Translations under genes and position numbers: made by a program
From: CAYWEP01 sp964613075
GTDB lineage: Bacteria; Patescibacteriota; Microgenomatia; Levybacterales; UBA12049
Length of the DNA: 26,293 nucleotides
Direction of reading: 5' to 3'
NCBI GenBank assembly: GCA_964613075.1
Contig: CAZTFV010000006.1
Span: forward strand, 1-26,293
The notes under the pieces: generated by a model
Database searches by the model: none
Told to the model about the DNA's origin: nothing
Seen by the model: only the letters and a program-made list of their open reading frames with translations
In this document: piece by piece, positions 16,046 through 23,483 of the stretch
Layout of the letters: each line of letters begins with the position of its first letter
Numbering within the stretch: position 1 is the first letter of the stretch

Positions 16046-16192
16046 TCAGGATTTGACAAAATATTCTTCGAGCGAGCCCTTCGATTCAACTCAGGGTAAA
16101 CTCCGCGAGTCGAGAAGTTATGTTCTCGACTACGCCATGTACCAGACGGTACGTGGCTACGCTCGAACAATAACTTCCTTGTCAAATCCTGA
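16046..16192 (+). mobile_element. MITE-like palindromic element, copy 1 (147 bp)
   Basis: The ends are perfect 14-base inverted repeats, TCAGGATTTGACAA and TTGTCAAATCCTGA. Inside are a 9-bp hairpin AGTCGAGAA/TTCTCGACT (16108-16131) and a 10-bp hairpin GCCATGTACC/GGTACGTGGC (16134-16157). Much of the sequence recurs at 19409-19531 and, inverted, at 23649-23768. There is no transposase gene in it. Eight bases after its right end (GCGATTAC, also present after copy 3) supply the stop codon of glf. Confidence 0.85.
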
Positions 16193-16196
16193 GCGA

Positions 16197-17312
16197 TTAC
16201 CTTTGAATAGGATTCAGGCGATGGAACAGGTCTAGGGAATTCTTGAAGGCTTGATCCATATTGAAGTACTTATAGTTAGCAAGCCTACCTACGAAATAAA
16301 TGCCGTCTTTCTCAAGTTTTTCGGCTTCCCTGCGATAGACTTCGTACAGATCGCGGTTGTGCTTGGATGGGACAGGGTAGTATGGCTCACCTGTCCAGGT
16401 CGGGAATTCTTTTGAGATAGTTGTTTTTGGGTGTTTCTGACCGGTTATGTATTTGTACTCAACGATTCTTGTGTAAGCGTGATCATTCGGATAATTAATC
16501 ACGGAGTTCTGCTGGTAGAATTCTCTGTCATACGTTTCAAAACGAAATCGTAATGAGCGATACTGCAGCTTTTCAGCGAATTTGTAGCCGAAAAAGCCGT
16601 CAATTGGTCCTGTGAAAAACAGTTTTTCATAATTTTTTATTTTGTCCTGTAGCGAAAGAAAGTCGGTATTTGTCTTCACGGTAATATTTGGGTGATTGAG
16701 CATGTTCTCAAAAAGTTTAGTGAAACCCTCTTTGGGTTGCGCTTGATACGCGTCTGAAAAATATGAGTCATCAAAGTTGGTTCTAACGGGAATACGATCA
16801 AGCACTGACGCGTCAAGATTCTTAGGCTCGGTATTCCATTGCTTTTTTGTATACTGTCTGAATATTTTCTCATACAGGAGTGGTCCGACGCGACTTAAGG
16901 CCGATTCTTCACTGTTTTGCGGATGCTTTATCGGAATAATTTGTTTTCTTAACCATCTTTTCATTTCTTCTCTATTTTTAATGTCCAGATTAAAAAGTTT
17001 ATTCACTGTTGTTATATTTACCGGCACAGGGACGAGTATGCCGTCTACGAAACTTAGTACGCGATGGCGGTAGGGAACCCAGTCGGAAAATCTGTTAATA
17101 TACTCCCAGACGTCAGGGTAGTTCGTATGGAAAAGGTGGGCGCCGTATTTGGAAACGAGTATGCCGTCTAAGTTGACGTAATCATAGCAGTTGCCACCGA
17201 TATGGTTACGCTTTTCCAAGACCAATACTTTTTTATTTTTTTGTGAAGCGTGCCGCTCGGCAAGCGTTGCGCCTGAAATTCCTGTGCCAACAATAACAAT
17301 GTCATACTGCAT
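16197..17312 (-). CDS. glf: UDP-galactopyranose mutase, 371 aa
   Basis: The enzyme interconverts UDP-galactopyranose and UDP-galactofuranose using reduced FAD, feeding galactofuranose into surface glycans. Seen here: the dinucleotide fold YDIVIVGTGISGATLAE, LEKRNHIGGNCYDY, KYGAHLFHTN, the substrate region YTKKQWNTEPKNLDASVLDRIPVRTNFDDSYF, FFTGPIDGFF, RSLRFRFE, and the C-terminal FVGRLANYKYFNMDQAF. All are standard Glf landmarks and the length is normal. It lies 27 bases after the GT2 gene, with no promoter between, so the two form an operon. Its stop TAA lies within the conserved flank of MITE copy 1. Confidence 0.96.
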   Translation of the reverse strand: MQYDIVIVGTGISGATLAERHASQKNKKVLVLEKRNHIGGNCYDYVNLDGILVSKYGAHLFHTNYPDVWEYINRFSDWVPYRHRVLSFVDGILVPVPVNITTVNKLFNLDIKNREEMKRWLRKQIIPIKHPQNSEESALSRVGPLLYEKIFRQYTKKQWNTEPKNLDASVLDRIPVRTNFDDSYFSDAYQAQPKEGFTKLFENMLNHPNITVKTNTDFLSLQDKIKNYEKLFFTGPIDGFFGYKFAEKLQYRSLRFRFETYDREFYQQNSVINYPNDHAYTRIVEYKYITGQKHPKTTISKEFPTWTGEPYYPVPSKHNRDLYEVYRREAEKLEKDGIYFVGRLANYKYFNMDQAFKNSLDLFHRLNPIQR

Positions 17313-17339
17313 AGTTTTAATTAGTTCGTGGCGAGTTGC

Positions 17340-18056
17340 TCATCGGCGGGGGGTAAGGCTTCCTTTCGGAGGCTGCTGCAGCCAAACAACGTGCAAGTAT
17401 GAATTTATATTCTTGTAGTAATCCTCAAGAGAGCCTTTTTGCCAACGCCTGGGAGATGTGGTAACAGAAAGCTCTGGACAAAAAACAACTTTGCCTACCT
17501 TTTTTATTCGCAGGCCAAGCTCGGTATCACTTGAAATTTCATATCGAGTGTCAAGTCCTTTGATAGCCAAAAACGCATTTCTTCTTACCGCAAGATTCGG
17601 ACCAATAATATTGGGTTTGCCCAGTGCAAAATGCGCTTTCATAAATGTCTTGTAGGAAAACTTCCATAAGTAGCGAGAAATCTTTGAATTATAACTGTAA
17701 TCTGCATAGCCCGTTACTGCAACGACGTCCTTGTCCTCAAAGACCCTGGCTATCGTTTTAAGCCAGGTAGAAGAAACTCTTGTATCCGAATCGGTCACGG
17801 CAATAATCTCCCCGGTTGCGTTTTTCATGCCTGTATTTAAGGCAAAAACATGACCTTGCTTTTTTTCATTCACGACTGCTGCACCGTATTTTCTGGCTAT
17901 TTCTTCTGTCTTATCAGTGGAATTGTTATTGGCGACGATAATACGATACTTGTCTTTGGGATAATTCTGCTTTGCAAGCGCTGTCAAACAATCAGGAAGA
18001 TATTTTTCTTCATTGTAGGCTGGGATGACAACCGAAATAAAGGGTAATGGCTTCAT
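17340..18056 (-). CDS. GT2 family glycosyltransferase, 238 aa
   Basis: A GT-A fold glycosyltransferase: FISVVIPAYNEEKYLPDCL, NNNSTDKTEEIA, KKQGHVFALNTGM, the metal-binding D89-S-D91 (VTDSDTR), and SSDTELGLRIKK near the catalytic base. The start was set at the ATG at 18056, which has AGGT 6 bases upstream; the longer frame would need a TTG at 18077. It has no membrane segments, so it acts at the inner face of the membrane. Its last residues (QQPPKGSLTPRR) look like added sequence from a GC-rich repeat. Position next to glf suggests transfer of galactofuranose or a linked sugar, which is inference. Confidence 0.9.
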   Translation of the reverse strand: MKPLPFISVVIPAYNEEKYLPDCLTALAKQNYPKDKYRIIVANNNSTDKTEEIARKYGAAVVNEKKQGHVFALNTGMKNATGEIIAVTDSDTRVSSTWLKTIARVFEDKDVVAVTGYADYSYNSKISRYLWKFSYKTFMKAHFALGKPNIIGPNLAVRRNAFLAIKGLDTRYEISSDTELGLRIKKVGKVVFCPELSVTTSPRRWQKGSLEDYYKNINSYLHVVWLQQPPKGSLTPRR

Positions 18057-18082
18057 ATTTTTACCTGATAATTTCAAATATA

Positions 18083-18091
18083 ATTATATCA
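18083..18091 (-). promoter_or_regulatory. Extended -10 promoter of the GT2-glf operon
   Basis: On the minus strand TGATATAAT (-10 TATAAT at 18083-18088) lies 26 bases before the ATG at 18056, leaving room for a short leader with an AGGT ribosome site. The -35 is poor. Confidence 0.5.
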
Positions 18092-18111
18092 CATGACAAT
18101 TACTTTTTGCG

Positions 18112-19344
18112 TCAACCCCGGGGGCGTGTGTAGTCTAGCGCTCTGCGATAGAGCTTGACCCAAGAAGACCTGTCGAAGTGAAATAATGAGCTTTTCCTCG
18201 GTCGATATTCTTTTATAACGGAGGAGTAAAGGGCAAGTAATCTTTCGGCTAATTTTTGTGGGTTAAAATTATTTTCTATCAATTCTTTTGATTTCTTTCC
18301 GAATTTTTTTTGCAAATTCTTATCTTCAATCATTCTTTCTAGCTTTTGTAGAAAGTCACTTTGGGAAGCCTTTGTAAGATATCCATTCACACCATCAACG
18401 ATCGCGTCTTTATATGCTCCATCTTTTATAACGACAAATGGCAAGCCAGAGGCTGCCGCCTCAAGTATAACTACTGCTTGTACATCAGTTACCGATGCAA
18501 AAATAAAGATATCCGCATCTGCGTAGACTAAGCCCATTTGCTCAGGCTCGATCCTACCTGTAAAATGTACCCTGTTTTCAAGCTTTAGGAACTTCACCAG
18601 TTCATGTAACTCTTCTTTCTGTGGGCCCGGGCCGACAATGACCAAATACACATCCTTGTCTACCTTTACCTTTTTAAATGCTTTTATGAGAAAAGGGAAA
18701 TTTTTCTCTTTTGCAAGTCTGCCGACCGAGAGAAGGATAATGGAATCAGATGGGATTCCAAACATCTGCCTTAGAAAACCTTTCTTTTTTCCTTGTAATT
18801 TTCCAGCTTTTACGAAGTTGGGAATTACAGTAATCTGCTTTTTAACCCCATAGGAGATAAGCTCGTTTTTCATTTTTTCAGAAGGCGTTACTACGGCGTT
18901 ACAGAGGTTGCCGCTGAATTTTAACCCTTTGGCGATGACCCCAGGCTTTATTAACTTGCCGCTTAGGATATAGTGTGTATATTGCGTGAACATTGTGTGA
19001 AAGGTCATCACAAACGGAATATGCATTTGGGTGGCAACTTGGTAGCCAAGAAGTGAAAATGGGCCGTTCCCGTGGGCATGGATTATATCTATGTCGTCTT
19101 TGAAATAATCTTTTACTAATTTTCCGGGAAGGGCAAGGGGGATGCGGACTTCTGGCAGAGATGACACTACTTGCAAAGATGGTATACGAATTACTCCAGG
19201 TTCATCTGCAAGACCGTTCATTTTAGGAGCGAGAATGCAGACTGTATGTCCCAGTCTTTGCAACTCTTCGGCAAAATTATTTACAGATATGGTTACGCCG
19301 TTAAGTATAGGAAAGTACGTGTCTGTAAAGAAGGCTATTTTCAT
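18112..19344 (-). CDS. GT4 family glycosyltransferase (diacylglycerol glucosyltransferase-like), 410 aa
   Basis: The N-terminus MKIAFFTDTYFPILNGVTISVNNFAEEL, then IIHAHGNGPFSLLG and TFHTMFTQYTHY, match the GT4 subgroup that glucosylates diacylglycerol or phosphatidylinositol. The donor half has LLSVGRLAKEKNFPFLIKAF, FTGRIEPEQM and DVQAVVILEAAASG, where Asp replaces the first Glu of the E-x7-E motif, a conservative change. The frame is open upstream to 19524, but that part is translated MITE-flanking sequence; the ATG at 19344 is preferred because it starts the domain exactly and lies 13 bases after a TATAAT box. Likely role: glycolipid anchor synthesis at the membrane. It is transcribed from its own promoter and lies 55 bases upstream of the GT2 gene. 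Confidence 0.9.
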   Translation of the reverse strand: MKIAFFTDTYFPILNGVTISVNNFAEELQRLGHTVCILAPKMNGLADEPGVIRIPSLQVVSSLPEVRIPLALPGKLVKDYFKDDIDIIHAHGNGPFSLLGYQVATQMHIPFVMTFHTMFTQYTHYILSGKLIKPGVIAKGLKFSGNLCNAVVTPSEKMKNELISYGVKKQITVIPNFVKAGKLQGKKKGFLRQMFGIPSDSIILLSVGRLAKEKNFPFLIKAFKKVKVDKDVYLVIVGPGPQKEELHELVKFLKLENRVHFTGRIEPEQMGLVYADADIFIFASVTDVQAVVILEAAASGLPFVVIKDGAYKDAIVDGVNGYLTKASQSDFLQKLERMIEDKNLQKKFGKKSKELIENNFNPQKLAERLLALYSSVIKEYRPRKSSLFHFDRSSWVKLYRRALDYTRPRG

Positions 19345-19353
19345 TCCTTTATT

Positions 19354-19387
19354 CAGTATTATATCAAGAGTACGTAATACTGAGCAA
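19354..19387 (-). promoter_or_regulatory. Promoter of the GT4 gene inside an inverted repeat
   Basis: On the minus strand TTGCTC (19382-19387), 18 bases and TATAAT (19358-19363). CAGTATTA (19354-19361) and TAATACTG (19375-19382) form a perfect 8-bp inverted repeat overlapping the -10 and reaching the -35, a possible operator. Confidence 0.6.
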
Positions 19388-19408
19388 TTCTGACATTCAT
19401 GTAAGCGT

Positions 19409-19531
19409 TCAGGAGTTGTCAAAATATTCTTCGAGCGAGCGTAGCGAGTCGAGAAGTTATGTTCTCGACTACGCCCTGTACCAGACGGTACGGGGCTACG
19501 CTCGAACAATAACTTCTTTGTCAAATCCTGA
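19409..19531 (+). mobile_element. MITE-like palindromic element, copy 2 (123 bp)
   Basis: Same orientation as copy 1. The left end (TCAGGAGTTGTCAAAA) has two changes; the right end TTTGTCAAATCCTGA is intact, and CGTTCAGGA/TCCTGAACG extends the inverted repeat outward. It keeps both internal hairpins but lacks the 'CCTTCGATTCAACTCAGGG' segment of copies 1 and 3. Its hairpin at 19473-19496 (GCCCTGTACC/GGTACGGGGC) carries a compensatory base-pair change relative to copy 1. Confidence 0.82.
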
Positions 19532-19550
19532 ACGACTACATATTCATAAC

Positions 19551-19580
19551 TTGCATTTTTCTTTCGTTTATGTCTTAATA
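19551..19580 (+). promoter_or_regulatory. Probable promoter of the riboswitch-metK transcript
   Basis: TTGCAT (19551-19556), 18 bases and TTAATA (19575-19580) precede the aptamer by about 9 bases. The spacing is right for transcription starting at the aptamer; the -10 is weak. Confidence 0.4.
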
Positions 19581-19588
19581 TTTACAAA

Positions 19589-19721
19589 CATCAAGAGAGG
19601 TCGCCTTAGGCGACCCAGCAACCGATCCGCCAACTGGCGGACACGGTGCCATGACCGAGAGGAAGATGCGCCTGGAATATCCAGGAAAACACTACTACCT
19701 CTCGTATATGAGAGGTTTTTT
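19589..19721 (+). promoter_or_regulatory. SAM-I-clan riboswitch with terminator expression platform
   Basis: The conserved core is present in order: AUCAAGAGAGG (from 19590), GCAACC (19618-19623), GGUGCCA (19645-19651) and GAAGAUG (19662-19668). CATC/GATG (19589-19592, 19665-19668) makes P1. P2 is a plain 7-bp hairpin, GGTCGCC/GGCGACC (19599-19615), without the usual kink-turn. P3 is CCGCC/GGCGG (19627-19640). ACCTCTC of the terminator (19697-19703) can pair with GAGAGGT in the core (19595-19601), and CCTCTCG (19698-19704) with CGAGAGG (19656-19662). SAM binding would free it to form the terminator, switching metK off. Placement before metK fits perfectly. Confidence 0.88.
19697..19721 (+). 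terminator. Riboswitch-controlled terminator
   Basis: ACCTCTC and GAGAGGT pair around GTATAT, with six T ending right before the metK ATG at 19722. It is the off-state of the SAM riboswitch. Confidence 0.88.
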
Positions 19722-20822
19722 ATGCCTGATTTTGTTTTTACATCAGAATCTGTCTGCGCAGGACACCCTGATAAGGTATGCGATCAAATAAGTGATGCAA
19801 TACTCGATGAAGCCCTACGCATTGACCCCTTTGCGCGTGTTGCTGTCGAAACGATGGTAACTGAAAACAGAGTCATTATTATTGGCGAGGTGACTGTTGC
19901 TGGAACACTTGATTATGAAGCAATAGCCAGGAAAACAATAAAGCAACTTGGGTATAATACTGAAATATACCGTTTCTCCCATAGGAGTCCAATTGACATC
20001 CATATTCATGAACAATCGAGAGAAATTGCAGATGGGGTAGATAGGAAGGGGGCAGGAGATCAGGGGATGATGTTTGGCTATGCGTGTACTGAGACAAAAG
20101 AACTTATGCCCCTGCCGATCATGCTTGCCCATGAGCTAGCTAAAAAAATTGATTTGGCGCGGGAAAGACGCATATTGCCATTTCTTCGACCAGATGGAAA
20201 GACTCAGGTGAGTCTCTCATATAAAAACGGAAGGCCACACAGCGTAAAACGAGTAATTATCGCAGTGCCGCATCGTGAAAACATCAAGCTTGAGGCTGTG
20301 AAACGTGCAGTTTTTGAAAAGATTGTATCTCCTGTTCTTAGGAAAAGTGGGTTTCATATCCGTGAAAATGAGCTAATCGTTAACGGAACAGGTGTTTGGC
20401 ATATCGGAGGACCTGCATCTGACTCTGGACTTACTGGGCGAAAAATAGTGGTTGATACATATGGTGGGATGGCGAGGGTGGGTGGTGGATGTTTTAGCGG
20501 CAAAGATCCAACAAAGGTTGATCGATCCGGAGCTTATGCAGCCAGATTCATAGCGAAGCATATTGTTGCACAAGGCTTAGCGGACAGAGCTGAGGTAAGA
20601 CTAGCGTATTTTATCGGCGCTAAGTCGCCTCTGATGCAGGAGATTGAGACATTTGGTACTGAGAAAATATCGCAAAATGCGATAAAAGCCTTTGCAAAGA
20701 GGGTACTTAACACGTCGGTTGAGGGAATTATAGAAACACTTAACTTGAGGCGGCCGATTTATTTTAGAACGGCATCATATGGTCATTTCGGAAGAGAGAT
20801 TTTTCCTTGGGAGTTTCTTTAG
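19722..20822 (+). CDS. metK: S-adenosylmethionine synthetase (methionine adenosyltransferase), 366 aa
   Basis: It makes SAM from methionine and ATP. Landmarks: FTSESVCAGHPDKVCDQISDA (H15 and D17 catalytic region), GAGDQGMMFGYA (110-121), and GGGCFSGKDPTKVDRS (254-269, phosphate-binding). The length is slightly under the usual bacterial 380-400. The start is the ATG at 19722, matching the family N-terminus; the frame is open back to 19416, but that part is MITE and riboswitch sequence. The start codon directly follows the terminator T-run, so there is no ribosome binding site between them. The gene converges with the CAP gene, overlapping it by 4 bases at the stops. Confidence 0.97.
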   Translation: MPDFVFTSESVCAGHPDKVCDQISDAILDEALRIDPFARVAVETMVTENRVIIIGEVTVAGTLDYEAIARKTIKQLGYNTEIYRFSHRSPIDIHIHEQSREIADGVDRKGAGDQGMMFGYACTETKELMPLPIMLAHELAKKIDLARERRILPFLRPDGKTQVSLSYKNGRPHSVKRVIIAVPHRENIKLEAVKRAVFEKIVSPVLRKSGFHIRENELIVNGTGVWHIGGPASDSGLTGRKIVVDTYGGMARVGGGCFSGKDPTKVDRSGAYAARFIAKHIVAQGLADRAEVRLAYFIGAKSPLMQEIETFGTEKISQNAIKAFAKRVLNTSVEGIIETLNLRRPIYFRTASYGHFGREIFPWEFL

Positions 20823-22030
20823 GCCCCCTGCTGTGTGGTAAAAACTTCGTTGAGTAAGTTAAAATCCAGTATATCGATTTTTCCATCTGAGTTGAGGTCA
20901 ACTACTGCTCCCTCGTCACATTCCTCAAGGCATTTGGCGAAAATATTGTAATCACGAATATCTACTCTGTTATTCTGATCAAAATCACCCTGGTAAAGCG
21001 TGATTTGCGGCAGCGCATTTACTGTTGCTTCTTTTATTTGTACAAACTGGCCTGATACGACTTTGCGAAGCGTATTGTCCATTCTCACCCGTATGATATA
21101 TGCACCACCGGGAAGCGTTACGCCCGAATCGATTTCGCCTACGTAAAAATTTGAGCCGTCAAAGGTCAGCGTACCGATGGCATCAGCTACTTGCGTATCG
21201 TTCCGGTCGGAAACAAAGACCTCAATGTCGCGTTCCTGATCAAAGGGCCTTCTATTGCCGCTGCCGCCAATGCCGGGGATTTTAACGCTAAGCTTAAGCC
21301 GTGTACCGGAGGGTGTTGGTGTCGGCGTCACTGTGGCTGTTGCCGTGGGTTCTTTTGTAGTGCCATCTTTTTTGCCTTTTCCCTCTTTTTTATCGCCGTC
21401 TTTTCCTTGATTTTTAGGCGTAGGAGTCACTTCATCAGAGTTGTCGTCGCCTGAATCTTTTTTGCCGCCTTTTCCCTTTGTGCCCATGTCAAGCGTCCAA
21501 TACCAGCCGAATTGCGAATTCCTGTCATAATGACGTGCGACGCCGATGTATTTGATATTGTCGGTTTTCATCGCCCGATCGTGCTCTTTTGATTTCTGCC
21601 ACGCTTTCATCACTTCATCGGCGGTTTCATAGGCGTTGGCGATGTTTTCTTTGGCTCCGGCGTCTTGCGCATGACCGCAGTCACTCAGGCGCTCAGGCGC
21701 GGTTCTCCTCAGTGAGTCTATATGGTCAAAAGAATCATTGGCTGCCATGTCACTACTCATCCAGGCTGCAGCTTTGGTAAGCGTATCATCCTGCTTTACC
21801 GTCTTTCGTTTGTTTTGCTTTCGGTACTTATTCAAGAGGCTGATAAATTTTTTTTCCTCACTGTCTAAATTCACTTCCTGTTGGGAAATGTTGCAGTTTT
21901 TGGCCGCTGTGGCCAGGTCTGCCCGAGACTGCGCGGTCTGAGACTGCGACAATTGTGAAACTGCTACCAGGATCCCGACAAACAATATGAGAAAAACGAA
22001 AAAGAAAAAGTAGGAAATGTTTTTTTTCAT
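20819..22030 (-). CDS. Secreted CAP (SCP/PR1)-domain protein with C-terminal dockerin, 403 aa
   Basis: A signal/anchor helix (about 7-27) is followed by a CAP domain (about 55-185) with FDHIDSLRRTAPERL (His103), AKENIANAY (Glu128), MKAWQKSKEHDRAM (Glu149, His150) and QFGWYWTLDMG. A Gly/Lys/Asp-rich then Thr/Pro-rich linker (186-241) leads to a beta domain (about 243-336) and a dockerin-like pair of Ca2+ loops: D349-x-D351-x-N353-x3-D357-x2-D360 and D378-x-N380-x-D382-x3-D386-x2-D389. CAP proteins act outside the cell with varied roles; dockerins bind cohesins. No cohesin gene is in the window. No ribosome site is visible before the ATG. Confidence 0.9.
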   Translation of the reverse strand: MKKNISYFFFFVFLILFVGILVAVSQLSQSQTAQSRADLATAAKNCNISQQEVNLDSEEKKFISLLNKYRKQNKRKTVKQDDTLTKAAAWMSSDMAANDSFDHIDSLRRTAPERLSDCGHAQDAGAKENIANAYETADEVMKAWQKSKEHDRAMKTDNIKYIGVARHYDRNSQFGWYWTLDMGTKGKGGKKDSGDDNSDEVTPTPKNQGKDGDKKEGKGKKDGTTKEPTATATVTPTPTPSGTRLKLSVKIPGIGGSGNRRPFDQERDIEVFVSDRNDTQVADAIGTLTFDGSNFYVGEIDSGVTLPGGAYIIRVRMDNTLRKVVSGQFVQIKEATVNALPQITLYQGDFDQNNRVDIRDYNIFAKCLEECDEGAVVDLNSDGKIDILDFNLLNEVFTTQQGA

Positions 22031-22170
22031 AGAAATGATCGTGCAAGGTTAGGATACTAAAGATAGGACGACTTAGCAATATATGATGTAGGGAAGCTAT
22101 GATAATTTATTGTAAACTTATTTGTAAATATAATTGTCAAACTCAACCACATGAAGCTATTACTTTTTTC

Positions 22171-22392
22171 TTACAACACCACTTCTATCACTTTCTGTTT
22201 ATTGAGTTGTCCTGAAACAATAATAACAAAACTTTTTGGGACGGCAAAGTGCTCTGCCAACGCTTTGATGATCGCTTTATTGGCTTTTCCTTCACTAGGC
22301 GGCTCTTTGACCGAGATAGCATAATGGGTGGCATCAATCTGTTCGATTTTCTCGTGTTTGGAGGATGGCTTGGCAGTAACGTAAATCCGCAT
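22171..22392 (-). CDS. DUF167 (YggU-type) protein, 73 aa
   Basis: The sequence RIYVTAKPSSKHEKIEQ...YAISVKEPPSEGKANKAIIKALAEHFAVPKSFVIIVSGQLNKQKVIEV fits DUF167: V-x-PxSK start, P-x-EGKAN and G-x-x-x-x-K-x-V near the end. The family has an alpha/beta fold of unknown function. It is a short version. It follows the PD-(D/E)XK nuclease gene by 16 bases and is probably co-transcribed. The 140 bases after it, up to the CAP gene start, contain a TTGACA on the minus strand (22134-22139 region) but no well-spaced -10. Confidence 0.88.
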   Translation of the reverse strand: MRIYVTAKPSSKHEKIEQIDATHYAISVKEPPSEGKANKAIIKALAEHFAVPKSFVIIVSGQLNKQKVIEVVL

Positions 22393-22408
22393 CAGAAATT
22401 AATATCCT

Positions 22409-23245
22409 TTACTCTAAAAGTGCATAAATGTCTTGATACCCACTTGTTTTTATATATTTGGCATTCCCATTGATGACTTGTTCGAGTGGTCGACAAGCAA
22501 AGCATCCGTTTCGTGCGCAATGATAAGTTCGTTGCTGCCGTATGTTTTTTATCCGGATTGCGACTTCCAAAATTCTTTCATATGCATCAGTAAACTCTGG
22601 CAGAATCATCTCTTTAGGTATGTCCTCTCGTTCAAGATACCAATAACTTATTTTTTTAATTTGCCTTTTTTGACAATTCTTTACAAGGAGTGCGTAGATT
22701 GCTAGCTGGAGGGAATCTGAATCTTCGTCGTTGGCACCTGTTTTAAAGTCGATAATATGCACACTATCATCTTCAGGAAAGTATTCCAACCAGTCAACCT
22801 TGCCACAAAGCAGAATATTTTCCTCAGCGCTAAGAGTATATCGTGGAGGGAGTTCATCAGGTGAATGCAGCTTCACCGCTTTCTTTGTAAGCGGTCCGGG
22901 ATTCGCTATGACTTGACGGATCATAGCTTCTCCTCTTTTTTTGAACAGTGCCTCTTCTTCATTATTACGGAATCCTCCCAATTCGCCAGCAACAAGAGAC
23001 CATGCAGCTTTAAATCGTTCAAGCAATGGTCTTTCAAATCTTTTTTCAGCGGGTAGCACTGAGATTTGATCTAAAACATCATGTACTGTATTGCCTAATG
23101 CCAAAGCAGGAGTAATAATGTTGATTTTCTTTCTCGTTCGTGGATCTTTATAGACGTGTCGCAAGAAATACGCTCGAGGACAATTGAGAAAGTCTCGTAT
23201 CGAGGAATGAGATACCCAAAGTGGATATGATTGTACTTGTCCCAT
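22409..23245 (-). CDS. PD-(D/E)XK nuclease of the RecB/Cas4-like family with Fe-S cysteines, 278 aa
   Basis: The family core is visible: SHSSIRDFLNCPRAYFLRHVY, H55 in GNTVHDVL, D151 in CGKVDWLEY, D166-x-K168 in HIIDFKTG and Q180 in LQLAIYALL. Cys22 near the N-terminus with Cys243, Cys248 and Cys251 near the end reproduce the four-cysteine 4Fe-4S pattern of Cas4 and AddB nucleases. It is probably a DNA exonuclease for repair. No CRISPR array, cas1/cas2 or helicase gene lies nearby, so a Cas4 adaptation role is not supported. The operon continues to the DUF167 gene. Confidence 0.88.
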   Translation of the reverse strand: MGQVQSYPLWVSHSSIRDFLNCPRAYFLRHVYKDPRTRKKINIITPALALGNTVHDVLDQISVLPAEKRFERPLLERFKAAWSLVAGELGGFRNNEEEALFKKRGEAMIRQVIANPGPLTKKAVKLHSPDELPPRYTLSAEENILLCGKVDWLEYFPEDDSVHIIDFKTGANDEDSDSLQLAIYALLVKNCQKRQIKKISYWYLEREDIPKEMILPEFTDAYERILEVAIRIKNIRQQRTYHCARNGCFACRPLEQVINGNAKYIKTSGYQDIYALLE

Positions 23246-23285
23246 AGCTTAAGCTTACTAGACTGAGTAGTAAGGTGGTATTTTA

Positions 23286-23474
23286 CTACATAATGGAAGA
23301 GTTTGCAGATTCAATCATTTCTTCAACTTTTCTCTTCTTTCTCTTCGCTTCTTCCAAAAGCTCTTTCGATCTTTTCCTCGCCTCATGTGATTTGCTAAAC
23401 GAATCAGGGATTTGGTTTAACTGATATAGGTATTTCTCTAAAATCTCCGGTAAGAAGGTCACGAGGCTACTCAA
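23286..23474 (-). CDS. Small coiled-coil protein, start uncertain
   Basis: The frame encodes SSLVTFLPEILEKYLYQLNQIPDSFSKSHEARKRSKELL, then a strongly charged helix EEAKRKKRKVEEMIESANSS. Composition and codon choice look like a real protein, but the only starts are TTG at 23474 or GTG at 23462. Upstream, across a TGA at 23484-23486, the same frame continues to an ATG at 23531 behind a perfect ribosome site. So this may be the rest of a gene broken by a stop, a second ORF after a leader peptide, or a real short gene. Function unknown. Confidence 0.45.
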   Translation of the reverse strand: MSSLVTFLPEILEKYLYQLNQIPDSFSKSHEARKRSKELLEEAKRKKRKVEEMIESANSSIM

Positions 23475-23483
23475 CCTTCCAGG

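Noticed and set aside
18057..18077. TTG at 18077 as the start of the GT2 gene
   Set aside because: The ATG at 18056 has an AGGT ribosome site and begins at the usual domain boundary.
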